Notes under the pieces: model-generated
Database searches by the model: none
What the model was told of the DNA's origin: nothing
Seen by the model: the letters and a program-made list of their open reading frames with translations, nothing else
Made by a program: the position numbers and the translations under genes
From: an uncultured Porphyromonadaceae bacterium
Lineage (GTDB): Bacteria; Bacteroidota; Bacteroidia; Bacteroidales; Muribaculaceae
NCBI GenBank assembly: GCA_902491625.1
Contig: CABUIO010000015.1
Location: forward strand, 1 to 51,730
Reading direction: 5' to 3'
DNA length: 51,730 nucleotides
Shown here: positions 31,187-39,399 of the stretch, piece by piece
Numbering within the stretch: position 1 is the stretch's first letter
How the letters are laid out: each line of letters opens with the position of its first letter

Positions 31187-32359
31187 ATGCAGTCCTTAAT
31201 TGAGAAATACCGAATCAAGCTCGCCGAAACTCCTACAGATTATGTCAGAAGCATCCACGACAAGATCGACTGGGAAGATCAGCTCGTGGCTATTGCGGGC
31301 GCACGCGGCGTGGGGAAATCCACACTCCTGCTGCAACACATAAAGCTTCACGACAACATCGACAAAACGCTTTATGTCACGGCTGACGACCTATGGTTTT
31401 CAGACCATAGTCTCTATGAGCTGGCCAACACATTCTATAAGCTTGGCGGCAGGAATCTCTACATTGACGAGATTCACAAATACAAGAACTGGTCGCAGGA
31501 GATAAAGAATATCTACGATTCTTTCTCACGCCTCAAGGTCTGCTACACAGGCTCCTCAATACTTGACCTGCAACGTGGAAGCGCTGATCTGAGCCGACGT
31601 CTGCTGCAATACGATATGTATGGCCTTTCTTTCAGAGAATATCTCGCCTTAGGTCACGACATCCAAATCCCCTCACACTCATTGGATCAGATTCTGTCGC
31701 AAAAGGTCAATTTTCCACTTGACAGACACCGTCCGCTGGAACTGTTCAGAGAATATCTGAAAAAAGGTTATTATCCTTATTTCAAATCCTCGAACTATCT
31801 TCTTCGTTTGCAGAACGTCGTGAACAGAGTCATCGAGACCGACATTCCCGCGGCCACAGGCATAACGATCTCCACTGTCGTCAAACTGAAAAGACTTCTC
31901 TACATTATTGCCCAGAGTGTGCCTTTCAAGCCCAATTATTCCAAGATAGCCCGCGATCTCGACACAAGCAGAGGCTACGTGAATGACCTGATGGTATGGC
32001 TGGACAAAGCGCAGCTCATCAACATACTTCGCGACGACACACACGGCATCAGCGCACTGGGGAAGGTTGACAAGGTCTATCTTGCGGATCCGAATCTCTG
32101 CTATGCAATAAGCGATTCCGAACCAAACATCGGCAATATCCGGGAGACGATTTTTCTGGCGTGGATGAAAGTGACACATAGTGTGACATCCTCGCGCGAG
32201 TCTGATTTCAGAGTGGGGAAATACACCTTTGAAATCGGAGGAAAAAACAAGAAGCATGAACAGATACGCGACATTCCGGACTCTTTCATCGTTAAGGATG
32301 ACATCGAAAGCGGCTATGGCGATGTGGTCCCGCTTTGGACTTTCGGTCTTTTGTATTAG
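31187..32359 (+). CDS. AAA ATPase, DUF4143/ATP-binding protein family
   Basis: A 390-residue protein. The AAA_14 domain opens it: Walker A GARGVGKST (about 44-52), Walker B LYIDEIHKYKNW, sensor-like VCYTGSSILDLQRGSADLSRR and GLSFREYLAL. A winged-helix linker follows (YSKIARDLDTSRGYVNDLMVWL), then a DUF4143 nuclease-like C-terminal part (VDKVYLADPNLCYAI, RETIFLAWM, DFRVGKYTFEIGGKNK). These ATPases are multicopy in Bacteroidota and their role is unclear. The start at 31187 is the first ATG after the promoter. The base composition is lower in GC than that of its neighbours, suggesting transfer. It abuts the convergent gene with no gap. Confidence 0.88.
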   Translation: MQSLIEKYRIKLAETPTDYVRSIHDKIDWEDQLVAIAGARGVGKSTLLLQHIKLHDNIDKTLYVTADDLWFSDHSLYELANTFYKLGGRNLYIDEIHKYKNWSQEIKNIYDSFSRLKVCYTGSSILDLQRGSADLSRRLLQYDMYGLSFREYLALGHDIQIPSHSLDQILSQKVNFPLDRHRPLELFREYLKKGYYPYFKSSNYLLRLQNVVNRVIETDIPAATGITISTVVKLKRLLYIIAQSVPFKPNYSKIARDLDTSRGYVNDLMVWLDKAQLINILRDDTHGISALGKVDKVYLADPNLCYAISDSEPNIGNIRETIFLAWMKVTHSVTSSRESDFRVGKYTFEIGGKNKKHEQIRDIPDSFIVKDDIESGYGDVVPLWTFGLLY

Positions 32360-33424
32360 CTACTGTTTGCGGAGGAAGCGGACGGTGGAGTAGCGTTCGG
32401 GAAAGGAGAGGCGAAGGATGGTGGCGCCGTCTTCGAGCGTGGCGGTAGCCATCGAGACTGTTTCCGGTTCGTCAAGCGGCAGGCCTTCGCTGTCATGCCA
32501 TCTGACTCTCCACGCACCCCCGATCTGAGAAGGGAACAGGAAACCTTTTATCATTCCCGGCGTCCAGCGCCATGCATCGGCTGATGCGCCGGAGATATAG
32601 ACGATGGCAAGAGCGTCGTCGGGCATTTCACGGCAGATGTCGGGCATCCGTCCCTCGTCGGTGAGCGCGCGCAGCGGAACGACGGCGAGGGAGTAGTCGC
32701 CTCCTATCCGCATGTAGCTGTCGTCGAGATCGAAGTCAAGAAGCGACCAGATGCCGCAGACTGCGTCAGACGATTCGGCGGCAAGGGCAGCGACAGATCC
32801 GGCTGTCAATCCCGTGGAGAGCATTTGCTCCGCCGAGGGGAAGAGCGAAAGCTGTGCCCTCTCGATTTCCACGGATTCCCCTTTGCGGGGAATGATGACA
32901 ATTTTCCTGACGGCGTCGGAGAAACCGGAAACTGACGCCACTTCATTGTCGGGAGTCCTGGGCCCTGCGGAGATGACTAAATCATAACCGCGTCTGGCAA
33001 ACTGCAGGGCGCAGTATCCGTTGGCGGAAAGCGAAAACCGTTTTCTCGGAAATACAATTTCAGACATTTTCTCTCCGGTGCGGCTCAGCGAAAAACGGGT
33101 GCCTTCCTCGTCACGCAGAGGATCGTAGCCACCGGTGGACACCACGTCGAGAAGCAATGTGTCGGCGGCGGCAGTGGTCAGCGCTATGGCATAACCCTGG
33201 GAATCCGCACGCATTCGGACAGTGAAAGAGAAATCGCCGTCGCAATCGCCAAGACTGACCACCGCAGCGGAATCCGGACGAAGGGTTTCCCCTCCCGAAA
33301 TCTCAGGATAGCCGAAGAGCGCAAATCCATCCTCCGGACCGGCGAAGAATGTGCGGCGGACAGCCGACGACGACAATGCGGTGCCGATAAGAAGAAGAAT
33401 CAAGCCGAGACGTCGGGTCAGCAT
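32360..33424 (-). CDS. Secreted protein of unknown function
   Basis: A 354-residue exported protein with a signal peptide (RLGLILLLIGTALSSSA). I do not recognise the family. The body is predicted beta-rich with no repeated motif, includes the segment SVEIERAQLSLFPSAEQMLSTGL, and has a C-terminal WRVRWHDSEGLPLDEPETV strand pair that ends in SFPERYSTVRFLRKQ. Cysteines are sparse. The ATG at 33424 overlaps the LysE stop by seven bases, so it is last in the pyrE-SRPBCC-Rieske-like-LysE unit. An upstream extension to 33565 would lie wholly inside the LysE gene and is rejected. Confidence 0.7.
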   Translation of the reverse strand: MLTRRLGLILLLIGTALSSSAVRRTFFAGPEDGFALFGYPEISGGETLRPDSAAVVSLGDCDGDFSFTVRMRADSQGYAIALTTAAADTLLLDVVSTGGYDPLRDEEGTRFSLSRTGEKMSEIVFPRKRFSLSANGYCALQFARRGYDLVISAGPRTPDNEVASVSGFSDAVRKIVIIPRKGESVEIERAQLSLFPSAEQMLSTGLTAGSVAALAAESSDAVCGIWSLLDFDLDDSYMRIGGDYSLAVVPLRALTDEGRMPDICREMPDDALAIVYISGASADAWRWTPGMIKGFLFPSQIGGAWRVRWHDSEGLPLDEPETVSMATATLEDGATILRLSFPERYSTVRFLRKQ

Positions 33425-34059
33425 AGCTGCAAGATGGCTTTTACCATGCCGAAGATGGAGAAAAGAATGATGATGCTGCCGGTGATCTTGTTGATGACCC
33501 AAAGCGAGCGCAGATTGAAGTGCGAACGCAACCGGTTTACGAAGTAGGTGATGGCATACCACCATAGGAAAGCTCCGACGAATATGAAGAGGAAGGCGAA
33601 GATGTAGTGATAGATCAGGTAGCCGGTGTCCAGGAAGCTGAACCGCGTGAAAAGACCCATGATCAGCACCACTATGAGAGGATTGGAGAAGGTGAAGAGA
33701 TAGCCGGTGATTACGGCGCCGCGCGTCGAGGTGCGAGGACTGACCCCGGGCTTTATTGAGCGTATGGGATTGTTACGGAAAAGGTAGACACCGAAACAGA
33801 CGAGCAGCAGGCTGCCGATGATGGTAAGCACAGACTGATTGCGGAGCAGGAAGTCTTCGACAAAACTCAGGCAGAACGCCGTCAGTATGCAATACATCAG
33901 GTCTGAAATCGAGGCGCCCACGCCCGTGGCGAGTCCGATATTGCGGCCTTTGTTGAGAGTGCGCTGGATGATGAGTACTCCGACAGGCCCCATAGGCGCC
34001 GAAATAATGACGCCGATGGCGAGTGCCTTGAGTATCAACAGTATCAGATCAACCAGCAT
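33418..34059 (-). CDS. LysE-family exporter
   Basis: A 213-residue inner-membrane transporter with six predicted helices. The N-terminal signature IGVIISAPMGPVGVLIIQRTLNKGRNIGLATGVGASISDLMY is the LysE/RhtB pattern. The centre TFSNPLIVVLIMGLF and the closing GSIIILFSIFGMVKAIL helix also fit. Members export amino acids or related small molecules; the substrate cannot be assigned. It lies 28 bases after the Rieske-like gene in the same direction. Confidence 0.9.
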   Translation of the reverse strand: MLVDLILLILKALAIGVIISAPMGPVGVLIIQRTLNKGRNIGLATGVGASISDLMYCILTAFCLSFVEDFLLRNQSVLTIIGSLLLVCFGVYLFRNNPIRSIKPGVSPRTSTRGAVITGYLFTFSNPLIVVLIMGLFTRFSFLDTGYLIYHYIFAFLFIFVGAFLWWYAITYFVNRLRSHFNLRSLWVINKITGSIIILFSIFGMVKAILQLC

Positions 34060-34087
34060 AAAGAATCTGTTAGGTGTGCTATCCGTG

Positions 34088-34615
34088 TCAGCGGCTGATT
34101 ACGTAGCCGCCGTTGGAGGGGAGGCAGCGATAGCGCTGCAGGCCATATTTTACGTCTCCGGTGGCTGCGGGGCCGGAAACCGGAGAGCCGCCGCTCATCA
34201 TCACGTCGTAGTGCGACTGACAGACCGGACACATGGCTTCCAAAGTGTTGTCGTCGATAAAGACACGGATCTCGGGCTTACACTCCACCGGGCAGGAAAG
34301 ATCGTAGCTCAGCGGGATGATGTCTCCCTGTCCGAAAGGATCCATACCCATGATCAGGAGCACACCGCCGTAACCGGTGAATGTGGTCTCTGTGAAAGGG
34401 AAATTGGAGGGCGTGCGTGTGGCGAGGATGAACTCACGGTGCTGTCCGTAGCCTCCGACGCCATAGACATCCCAGAGTCCGGGGGAGTTGAGTGCTATCT
34501 GCACCCTATAGGCAGGGATGCGTTCCGAGTCGACATTGTCGCACGAAACGCAGCAGAAAGCTATGGCGGCAACAGCGGCGCCGATCGCTGAATATTTGCC
34601 TTTACAGTCAAGCAT
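34088..34615 (-). CDS. Rieske-like lipoprotein with altered ligands
   Basis: A 175-residue probable lipoprotein (AIAFCCVSCDN, with a lipobox-like cysteine near 24). The C-terminal region CPVECKPEIRVFIDDN, then CPVCQSHYDVMMSGGSPVSGP, aligns in outline with the Rieske ligand loops CxH...CPCHGSxFD...GP. However, the His ligands are replaced: Glu/Cys after the first Cys, and Val-Cys within CPVCQS. It might bind a cluster with Cys-rich ligation, bind another metal such as zinc, or be a noncatalytic derivative. The assignment rests on pattern only. The ATG at 34615 overlaps the SRPBCC stop by eight bases. Confidence 0.6.
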   Translation of the reverse strand: MLDCKGKYSAIGAAVAAIAFCCVSCDNVDSERIPAYRVQIALNSPGLWDVYGVGGYGQHREFILATRTPSNFPFTETTFTGYGGVLLIMGMDPFGQGDIIPLSYDLSCPVECKPEIRVFIDDNTLEAMCPVCQSHYDVMMSGGSPVSGPAATGDVKYGLQRYRCLPSNGGYVISR

Positions 34616-35084
34616 CGGCAACCTCGGTGCCGGACGCGGCGGGAGTGTTGTTGTACGGAATGGCAGCGAGCATGTCGGCAAACTGCGCCACAAGCTGATT
34701 GAAAGGGCCCTTCACCATGTGGCGGAGCATCATGGGAAGGTCGGCCACGATGGCAACCTGAAGAGTGCAACGCTCGCCGTCTTCCTCGCCGATGCGAATC
34801 TCAAGATTGAGATCGATAGGCACATCGGAGGGACGCATCACGATGAGCGAATAGGGCTTGCGCTCCACGACGTTGAGAGTCACTTTTCCTGTAGGGCCTC
34901 CCGGCATACTGATGCTATCCGGAGTAAGTTCCATCTGCTTGATCTGCGCCAGTTTATCGGCGGGAATCTGATCCTCGGGCAGATTGTCGACGAAAGTCTT
35001 CAGATTCTCCAGATTCGACAGACGGCCGAACACGGCAGAGGCCGGTGCGGCTATCTGTTTTATATCGCTTTTATATTCTGACAT
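34608..35084 (-). CDS. SRPBCC-fold protein
   Basis: A 158-residue protein of the START/Bet v1-like SRPBCC type: SEYKSDIKQIAAPASAVFGRLSNLENLKTF, then KVTLNVVERKPYSLIV and the long C-terminal helix MLRHMVKGPFNQLVAQFADMLAAIPY. The fold forms a hydrophobic pocket for lipids, polyketides or other ligands; the actual ligand is unknown. It follows pyrE by 25 bases, a pairing frequent in Bacteroidales. Confidence 0.85.
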   Translation of the reverse strand: MSEYKSDIKQIAAPASAVFGRLSNLENLKTFVDNLPEDQIPADKLAQIKQMELTPDSISMPGGPTGKVTLNVVERKPYSLIVMRPSDVPIDLNLEIRIGEEDGERCTLQVAIVADLPMMLRHMVKGPFNQLVAQFADMLAAIPYNNTPAASGTEVADA

Positions 35085-35109
35085 TCTATAGGATTAAGAA
35101 TTAAAAAAA

Positions 35110-35763
35110 TCACTCCTGGCTTTCTGTAGATGCGGGGGTCCAGGATGCGGGATCCTTGCGCCATTCTTCAAGAGTGGCAAGCTCGAAGGGCTGGATGTAG
35201 TTGGTCTCGACGGCCACCTCAAGCATGGCGCTGTAGTTGGAGAGGGTAATGAGTTTGACGTCGGCGTCGCGGAAACGCTTGATCGACACAGGGAACTGAT
35301 ATGTGAAGAGAGCGCACATGCCCACTACCTCGCAAGCGGCGGCACGGATTGCCTCAACCGCTTTCAGCGAGCTGCCGCCGGTGGAGATAAGATCCTCGAT
35401 GACAACAACCTTGGTGCGGGGCTTCAGATTGCCCTCGATAAGGTTCTCAAGACCGTGATCCTTGGGGGTGCTGCGCACATAGACGTAAGGAAGATTGAGT
35501 TCGTCAGCCACAAGAGCGCCCATGGCGATGGCGCCCGTAGCCACACCGGCGATAGCCTCGGCCTCGGGGAAATTCTCAAGAATGATTCTCGACAGTTCGA
35601 CCTTGATGAAGCTGCGGATGTCGGGATAAGACAACACTTTGCGGTTGTCGGTATATATAGGTGAATTCCAACCCGATGCCCATGTGAAGGGATTGTTTGG
35701 CTGGAGCTTGATGGCACTGATCTGCAGGAGTTTTTCAGCTAAAAGTCGTTCAGGTTGTTTCAT
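35110..35763 (-). CDS. pyrE: Orotate phosphoribosyltransferase
   Basis: A 217-residue enzyme that joins orotate and PRPP to orotidine 5'-phosphate in pyrimidine synthesis. The PRPP loop is VVVIEDLISTGGSSLKAVEAIR. Orotate-site landmarks are FTWASGWNSPIYTDNR and GVATGAIAMGALVADELNLPYVYVRSTPKDHG, which includes the conserved catalytic-loop region. Length is usual. A TAACTTTG -7 box lies upstream on the minus strand at 35851-35844, so pyrE probably begins its own transcript, separate from prmC-recX-comF. Confidence 0.96.
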   Translation of the reverse strand: MKQPERLLAEKLLQISAIKLQPNNPFTWASGWNSPIYTDNRKVLSYPDIRSFIKVELSRIILENFPEAEAIAGVATGAIAMGALVADELNLPYVYVRSTPKDHGLENLIEGNLKPRTKVVVIEDLISTGGSSLKAVEAIRAAACEVVGMCALFTYQFPVSIKRFRDADVKLITLSNYSAMLEVAVETNYIQPFELATLEEWRKDPASWTPASTESQE

Positions 35764-35843
35764 TTCTATACTTGATTTAAATAATTAATTAACAGATGAA
35801 ACAAGAGTGTCGTCTCGTTCCGTCCTTATCTACATTGAGGCCA

Positions 35844-35851
35844 CAAAGTTA
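35844..35851 (-). promoter_or_regulatory. -7 promoter box upstream of pyrE
   Basis: The minus strand reads TAACTTTG (TAnnTTTG) about 80 bases upstream of the pyrE ATG. A TTTG lies 12 bases further upstream, too close for the usual 19-21 base spacing, so the promoter is plausible but not canonical. Confidence 0.45.
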
Positions 35852-35913
35852 GTGTAAAAAGCTCAAACTATCAAGCCGTCACTCCATAAACATTGCTAAG
35901 ACCTTTCAGAGTG

Positions 35914-36615
35914 TCAGGCATGGAATGCGGAGGCGAGGGCGAAAAGCCTGATGCGGGTGGCTCGACACGATGCAGTGACAGCCGAGGCGGCGCTGAGCAT
36001 CGTGGCGCCGGTGGTGAAGACATCGTCGACGATCAGAATCGTGCGCCCTTCGAGTTCTTCGGGACGCCTGACTCCGAAAACGCCTTCGACATTAGCCTGA
36101 CGCGCCGCAGTAGAGAGGCGCGTCTGCGAGGAGTGCTGACGCAAGGCCACGAGATTGTCTCCGACCGGAATTTCTGTCACGTCGCTGATTCCCAATGCTA
36201 TCTGACGGGCCTGATTATAACCTCGCGCACGTTGTTTCGACCTGTGGAGAGGTATCGGCAACAGGATGTCCGCTTCGTCAAAGATGCCGGAGGAGCCGAG
36301 ACGCCCGGCAGCCTCGCGGCCGAGCATACGCGCCAACCGACTGAATCCCCGGTATTTGATGTCGTGGAGCAGACGCGACGTGGCATTGCCGGAACCATAG
36401 CGCAGAAAAGCCGTACCGCTCTCCCCTTCCGGGAGCACAAGCAGCGCATCAGCCATCGGATTATGCCCGATGTCGGAATAGGAAGCCAACGGAAGTTCGG
36501 CCAGACATCCGGCACAGATATAGTTGCGCGGGCGCGGCAATGGGTGGCCGCAGACATGGCATCGCGGCGGCAGAAGCACCGACAGCAGATCGGAGAAAAG
36601 CGAAGCGGGACTCAT
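35914..36615 (-). CDS. ComF-family phosphoribosyltransferase-like protein
   Basis: A 233-residue ComF-like protein. A zinc-finger segment opens it (CHVCGHPLPRPRNYICAGC). The PRTase domain follows, with LPIPLHRSKQRARGYNQARQIA and the PRPP-binding loop GRTILIVDDVFTTGATMLSAA. Relatives take part in DNA uptake for transformation, or salvage, but competence genes are not visible here. The ATG overlaps the recX stop (ATGA), making it third in prmC-recX-comF. Confidence 0.93.
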   Translation of the reverse strand: MSPASLFSDLLSVLLPPRCHVCGHPLPRPRNYICAGCLAELPLASYSDIGHNPMADALLVLPEGESGTAFLRYGSGNATSRLLHDIKYRGFSRLARMLGREAAGRLGSSGIFDEADILLPIPLHRSKQRARGYNQARQIALGISDVTEIPVGDNLVALRQHSSQTRLSTAARQANVEGVFGVRRPEELEGRTILIVDDVFTTGATMLSAASAVTASCRATRIRLFALASAFHA

Positions 36616-37091
36616 TCCTCCGATGCAATGTGGCGCTGTATGGCGTCGGCGATTAGAGAGGTTTCAAAACCTCGCGAGGCAAGACGCCGCATGAGTTTGA
36701 GACGATCCTCGCGGTCGCATGGATCCAGCGACGCGGCCTGCTGATTGACAAGACGCTGCAGCCCTTCGAGATAATCCTCGGCGTCGATGGCGTCGAGACC
36801 CTCGGCGATTGCCTCACGCCCCACCTTGCGGGCAAACAGATGCGCACGAATCTTTATCTTTCCCCAGCGGCTGAAACGCGCCTTGTCGCGGCAGAAAGCC
36901 TTCGCATAGCGTGTCTCGTCGAGGAAATTTCGGTCTATAAGATAGTCGATGATTTTGTCGGCATCGGCGTTTTTTATTCCCCGGTCAGAGAGTTTGCGCC
37001 GCAGATCAAACTCACACTGTTCGCTTCGTGCGCAGAGTCCGGCGACATATTGCAATGCCTCGTCGGGAGTGTAAACCTTTCGCTGTCTCAT
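36612..37091 (-). CDS. recX: RecX regulatory protein
   Basis: A 159-residue three-helix-repeat protein that modulates RecA filaments. RecX repeats are visible as CEFDLRRKLSDRGIKNADADKIIDYLIDRNFLDETRYAKAF, then SRWGKIKIRAHLFARKVG and a third helical repeat at the C-terminus (LKLMRRLASRGFETSLIADAI). It is coupled by ATGA overlaps to both prmC upstream and comF downstream. Confidence 0.93.
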   Translation of the reverse strand: MRQRKVYTPDEALQYVAGLCARSEQCEFDLRRKLSDRGIKNADADKIIDYLIDRNFLDETRYAKAFCRDKARFSRWGKIKIRAHLFARKVGREAIAEGLDAIDAEDYLEGLQRLVNQQAASLDPCDREDRLKLMRRLASRGFETSLIADAIQRHIASEE

Positions 37092-37936
37092 TTTCTTCTT
37101 GCTCTCAGGAATCTTATTCTGCCGTGGATGTCGCGCTGCAAATCGACGTCGCGGAAACCGTCGGCTTCGACAATCCTCCGCACCTCCTCGGCTGTGAGCG
37201 GATTCAGTTCGAAATAAAGACCTCCGCCATCCGTCAGAGCCTCGGCGGCAGCCTTGGAGATGACCCGATAGAATTCCACAGGATCTGCCTCGGGGGCGAA
37301 AATCGCCGAATCCGGCTCATAGTCGAGAACGTTGGGATCCATACCTTTTCGCTCGCTGTCAAGGACATAAGGAGGATTACTCACGACGATGTCATACCGT
37401 CCGTCGAGACGACGGTCAGCCAAAATGTCGGCTTTGACAAACCTCACGTCGCAGCGGAGACGCCGAGCATTCTCGCGAGCGACATTCAGGGCGCCGTCGG
37501 AGATGTCGATCGCAGTCACCTTTGCAAAAGGGAGATTGCGGGCCAGCGCCAAGGCGATGGCACCGCTTCCTGTACCTATGTCCACAACTCGCAGATCGGA
37601 ACGCGAGCCGAAATCGTCAAGAATCAGTTGCACCAGACCTTCGGTTTCAGGACGCGGAATCAGCGTGTCGCGGTTGACCTTCAGACGCAATCCGAAGAAA
37701 TTGGCCTCGCCGAGGATATATTGCAGCGGCTCATGCTTTTCGAGGCGTCCGGCGATAGAGAAAATCGACTCGACAGTTGAAACCCCGACCTCGTCATCGC
37801 GGTGTAGCACCACATCGACCGGCTCCCAGCCGCGGACATGCGACCAGACGAGACGCAGCATCGCGTCCGCCTCACCGTTGCCATAGAGAGGGACGATCCG
37901 ACGGCGGAATTCATCATTAATTTGTGCGACAGTCAT
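37088..37936 (-). CDS. prmC: Release factor glutamine methyltransferase PrmC
   Basis: A 282-residue N5-glutamine methyltransferase that modifies the GGQ glutamine of peptide release factors. The SAM-binding motif is VVDIGTGSGAIALALARNLP and the catalytic motif is SNPPYV, after IVV. The N-terminal helical domain and PLQYILGEANFFGLRLKVNRDTLIPRPETEGLV are characteristic. It heads the prmC-recX-comF unit and is divergent from ribD, an arrangement now interrupted by the AT-rich island. A TACTTTTG box at 37958-37951 on the minus strand lies 14 bases before its ATG. Confidence 0.95.
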   Translation of the reverse strand: MTVAQINDEFRRRIVPLYGNGEADAMLRLVWSHVRGWEPVDVVLHRDDEVGVSTVESIFSIAGRLEKHEPLQYILGEANFFGLRLKVNRDTLIPRPETEGLVQLILDDFGSRSDLRVVDIGTGSGAIALALARNLPFAKVTAIDISDGALNVARENARRLRCDVRFVKADILADRRLDGRYDIVVSNPPYVLDSERKGMDPNVLDYEPDSAIFAPEADPVEFYRVISKAAAEALTDGGGLYFELNPLTAEEVRRIVEADGFRDVDLQRDIHGRIRFLRARRK

Positions 37937-37950
37937 AACAAAACTTTCTA

Positions 37951-37958
37951 CAAAAGTA
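37951..37958 (-). promoter_or_regulatory. -7 promoter box of prmC
   Basis: The minus strand reads TACTTTTG (TAnnTTTG), 14 bases upstream of the prmC ATG. It sits outside the island and the duplicated segment, so the prmC promoter core was left in place. Confidence 0.45.
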
Positions 37959-37994
37959 ACAAATAAATGAGAGCGAAGTCGGGATTTTTTCTAA

Positions 37995-38065
37995 ATTTGC
38001 AACATGGCAAGAGAATTTGACGAGCATATCATGCGGCGCGCCCTCCGGATCGCGCGCTGCGGCGA
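37995..38065 (+). repeat. Left 71-base direct repeat (ribD 5' end)
   Basis: Identical at 69 of 71 positions to 42546-42616, 4551 bases away. It covers the last part of the -7 box (TAAATTTG, 37992-37999), the ATG at 38004 and about 20 codons of ribD. The two differences are at 38054 (G for C) and 38058 (T for A). Sequence similarity stops abruptly at both ends. It marks the left border of the AT-rich island. Confidence 0.93.
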
Positions 38066-38096
38066 AAGAATGATCAGTGAAATGATCAATCATTAA
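38004..38096 (+). pseudogene. Truncated ribD N-terminal stub
   Basis: Thirty codons starting MAREFDEHIMRRALRIAR. The first 20 residues match intact RibD except Cys for Ser at position 19. From residue 22 onward the sequence is unrelated (RMISEMINH) and ends in TAA. It lacks every zinc and substrate residue of RibD, so it cannot be functional. It is the left-over half of the duplicated target. It still carries a -7 box and start codon and might be transcribed into the island. Confidence 0.9.
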
Positions 38097-38124
38097 TCAA
38101 ACATCATTTTATCTTTGTCTAGGA

Positions 38125-38157
38125 TTGCAATAGTCTCAATTATTTTAGCTAACTTTG
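38125..38157 (+). promoter_or_regulatory. Probable promoter of the R-M operon
   Basis: TAACTTTG (38150-38157) is a perfect -7 box; a TTG at 38125-38127 lies about 22 bases upstream. A second box, TATCTTTG, is at 38110-38117. The methyltransferase ATG is 133 bases downstream, leaving a long leader in which no control-protein gene is seen. Confidence 0.45.
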
Positions 38158-38290
38158 TGAACTAACAGCGTCCGCGCAGACAAAGACCACCGGCGTAAGT
38201 AAAACTTATAATCAACATATTAATGAGCTTCCTTGTAGTCGCAAAAGGTTTGGTCACCTGTCTGCCTACTTGGAAGTTCTTTGCTTTTCA

Positions 38291-39394
38291 ATGAAGGAGT
38301 TAAAAGACAAATTAGCCTCCAATACTATCCGAACCATCTCTCTCTTTTCAGGAGCAGGGGGATTGGATATTGGCGCTATTTATGCGGGAGCTCATATAAT
38401 ATGGGCAAACGACATGAAGAAAGAGGCCTGCGAGTCTTATGCCTTAAATATTGGAGACCACATTCATCAAGGTGACATCAATTCTTTCATACCGTCACTC
38501 GCTAAGTATGATGATGTTGATTTAGTTATCGGCGGTCCCCCTTGTCAAGGTTTTTCTGTGGCAGGAAAAATGGACGAGAACGATGAACGGAGCAAACTCA
38601 TATGGAGCTATGCAAAAGTCATCGAAACAATAAAGCCTAAGGCATTTGTAATGGAAAATGTCAAGGCACTTGCTGTACTTGACAGGTGGTGTTCTGTACG
38701 CTCTGCACTGATGCAAAGATTTATCGATTTGGGATATTCGGTTAATTTTATCGTACTGAATGCATCTGATTTTGATGTCCCTCAGGCAAGAGAACGTGTT
38801 TTCTTTATCGGGTTTAAGAATGGCACACTTTCTTCACCTGATTTAGTATCTATGCTTAAACCATATAAGGTTAAAGCAAAAAGTGTTCGTCAAGCCTTAT
38901 CGGTTCTCGACCGCGCAGGGGAAGGTAATAACACCAGTACTTGTAACGCGAGAATTACATTAACTCCGCAACCTATTCTTAGGAAGTCTCCTTATGCCGG
39001 CATGTTGTTTAATGGTCTCGGCCGTCCGCTAAAGCTTGATGGATACAGTGCCACATTACCAGCATCGATGGGTGGGAATAAAACTCCTATAATAGATGAA
39101 AGAGCTCTATATGAGGAAGAAACTCCATGGGTTGAAGTTTATCGCGAACGTGTAGAGAGAGATCCGTCAATCGCAAAAACTGAAACAGTGCCATCATATT
39201 TAAGAAGGATGACAGTTGACGAAGCGCGGGTAATTCAGACATTCCCATTGGAGTATGTTTTTTGTGGTTCTCAGTCTGCACAATATACACAGATTGGCAA
39301 TGCCGTTCCATGCAACTTGTCCAAGGCTGTTTGCTCAATGGTTATAGATGTTCTAAAAGGCAACGCACCAATTCAATATGCAGGTCTATTCTAA
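38291..39394 (+). CDS. Type II DNA (cytosine-5) methyltransferase
   Basis: A 367-residue C5-MTase that transfers a methyl group from SAM to cytosine in the recognition site. Motif I is ISLFSGAGGLDIG near the N-terminus. Motif IV is GGPPCQGFS, with the catalytic Cys at residue 85 from this start. Motif VI is ENV (in FVMENVKAL), motif VIII QARERVFFIGF, and motif X QIGNAVPCNLSKAV. The target recognition region lies between about 200 and 290. The first ATG is at 38291; an in-frame TTG at 38270 would add seven residues. It is followed after only five bases by the endonuclease gene, so protection is made first. Confidence 0.95.
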   Translation: MKELKDKLASNTIRTISLFSGAGGLDIGAIYAGAHIIWANDMKKEACESYALNIGDHIHQGDINSFIPSLAKYDDVDLVIGGPPCQGFSVAGKMDENDERSKLIWSYAKVIETIKPKAFVMENVKALAVLDRWCSVRSALMQRFIDLGYSVNFIVLNASDFDVPQARERVFFIGFKNGTLSSPDLVSMLKPYKVKAKSVRQALSVLDRAGEGNNTSTCNARITLTPQPILRKSPYAGMLFNGLGRPLKLDGYSATLPASMGGNKTPIIDERALYEEETPWVEVYRERVERDPSIAKTETVPSYLRRMTVDEARVIQTFPLEYVFCGSQSAQYTQIGNAVPCNLSKAVCSMVIDVLKGNAPIQYAGLF

Positions 39395-39399
39395 ATAGT

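Noticed and set aside
38066..38110. Terminal inverted repeats of the island
   Set aside because: TGATCA-rich palindromes lie at the left edge and GATTA...TAATC at the right edge, but they do not match each other as inverted repeats.
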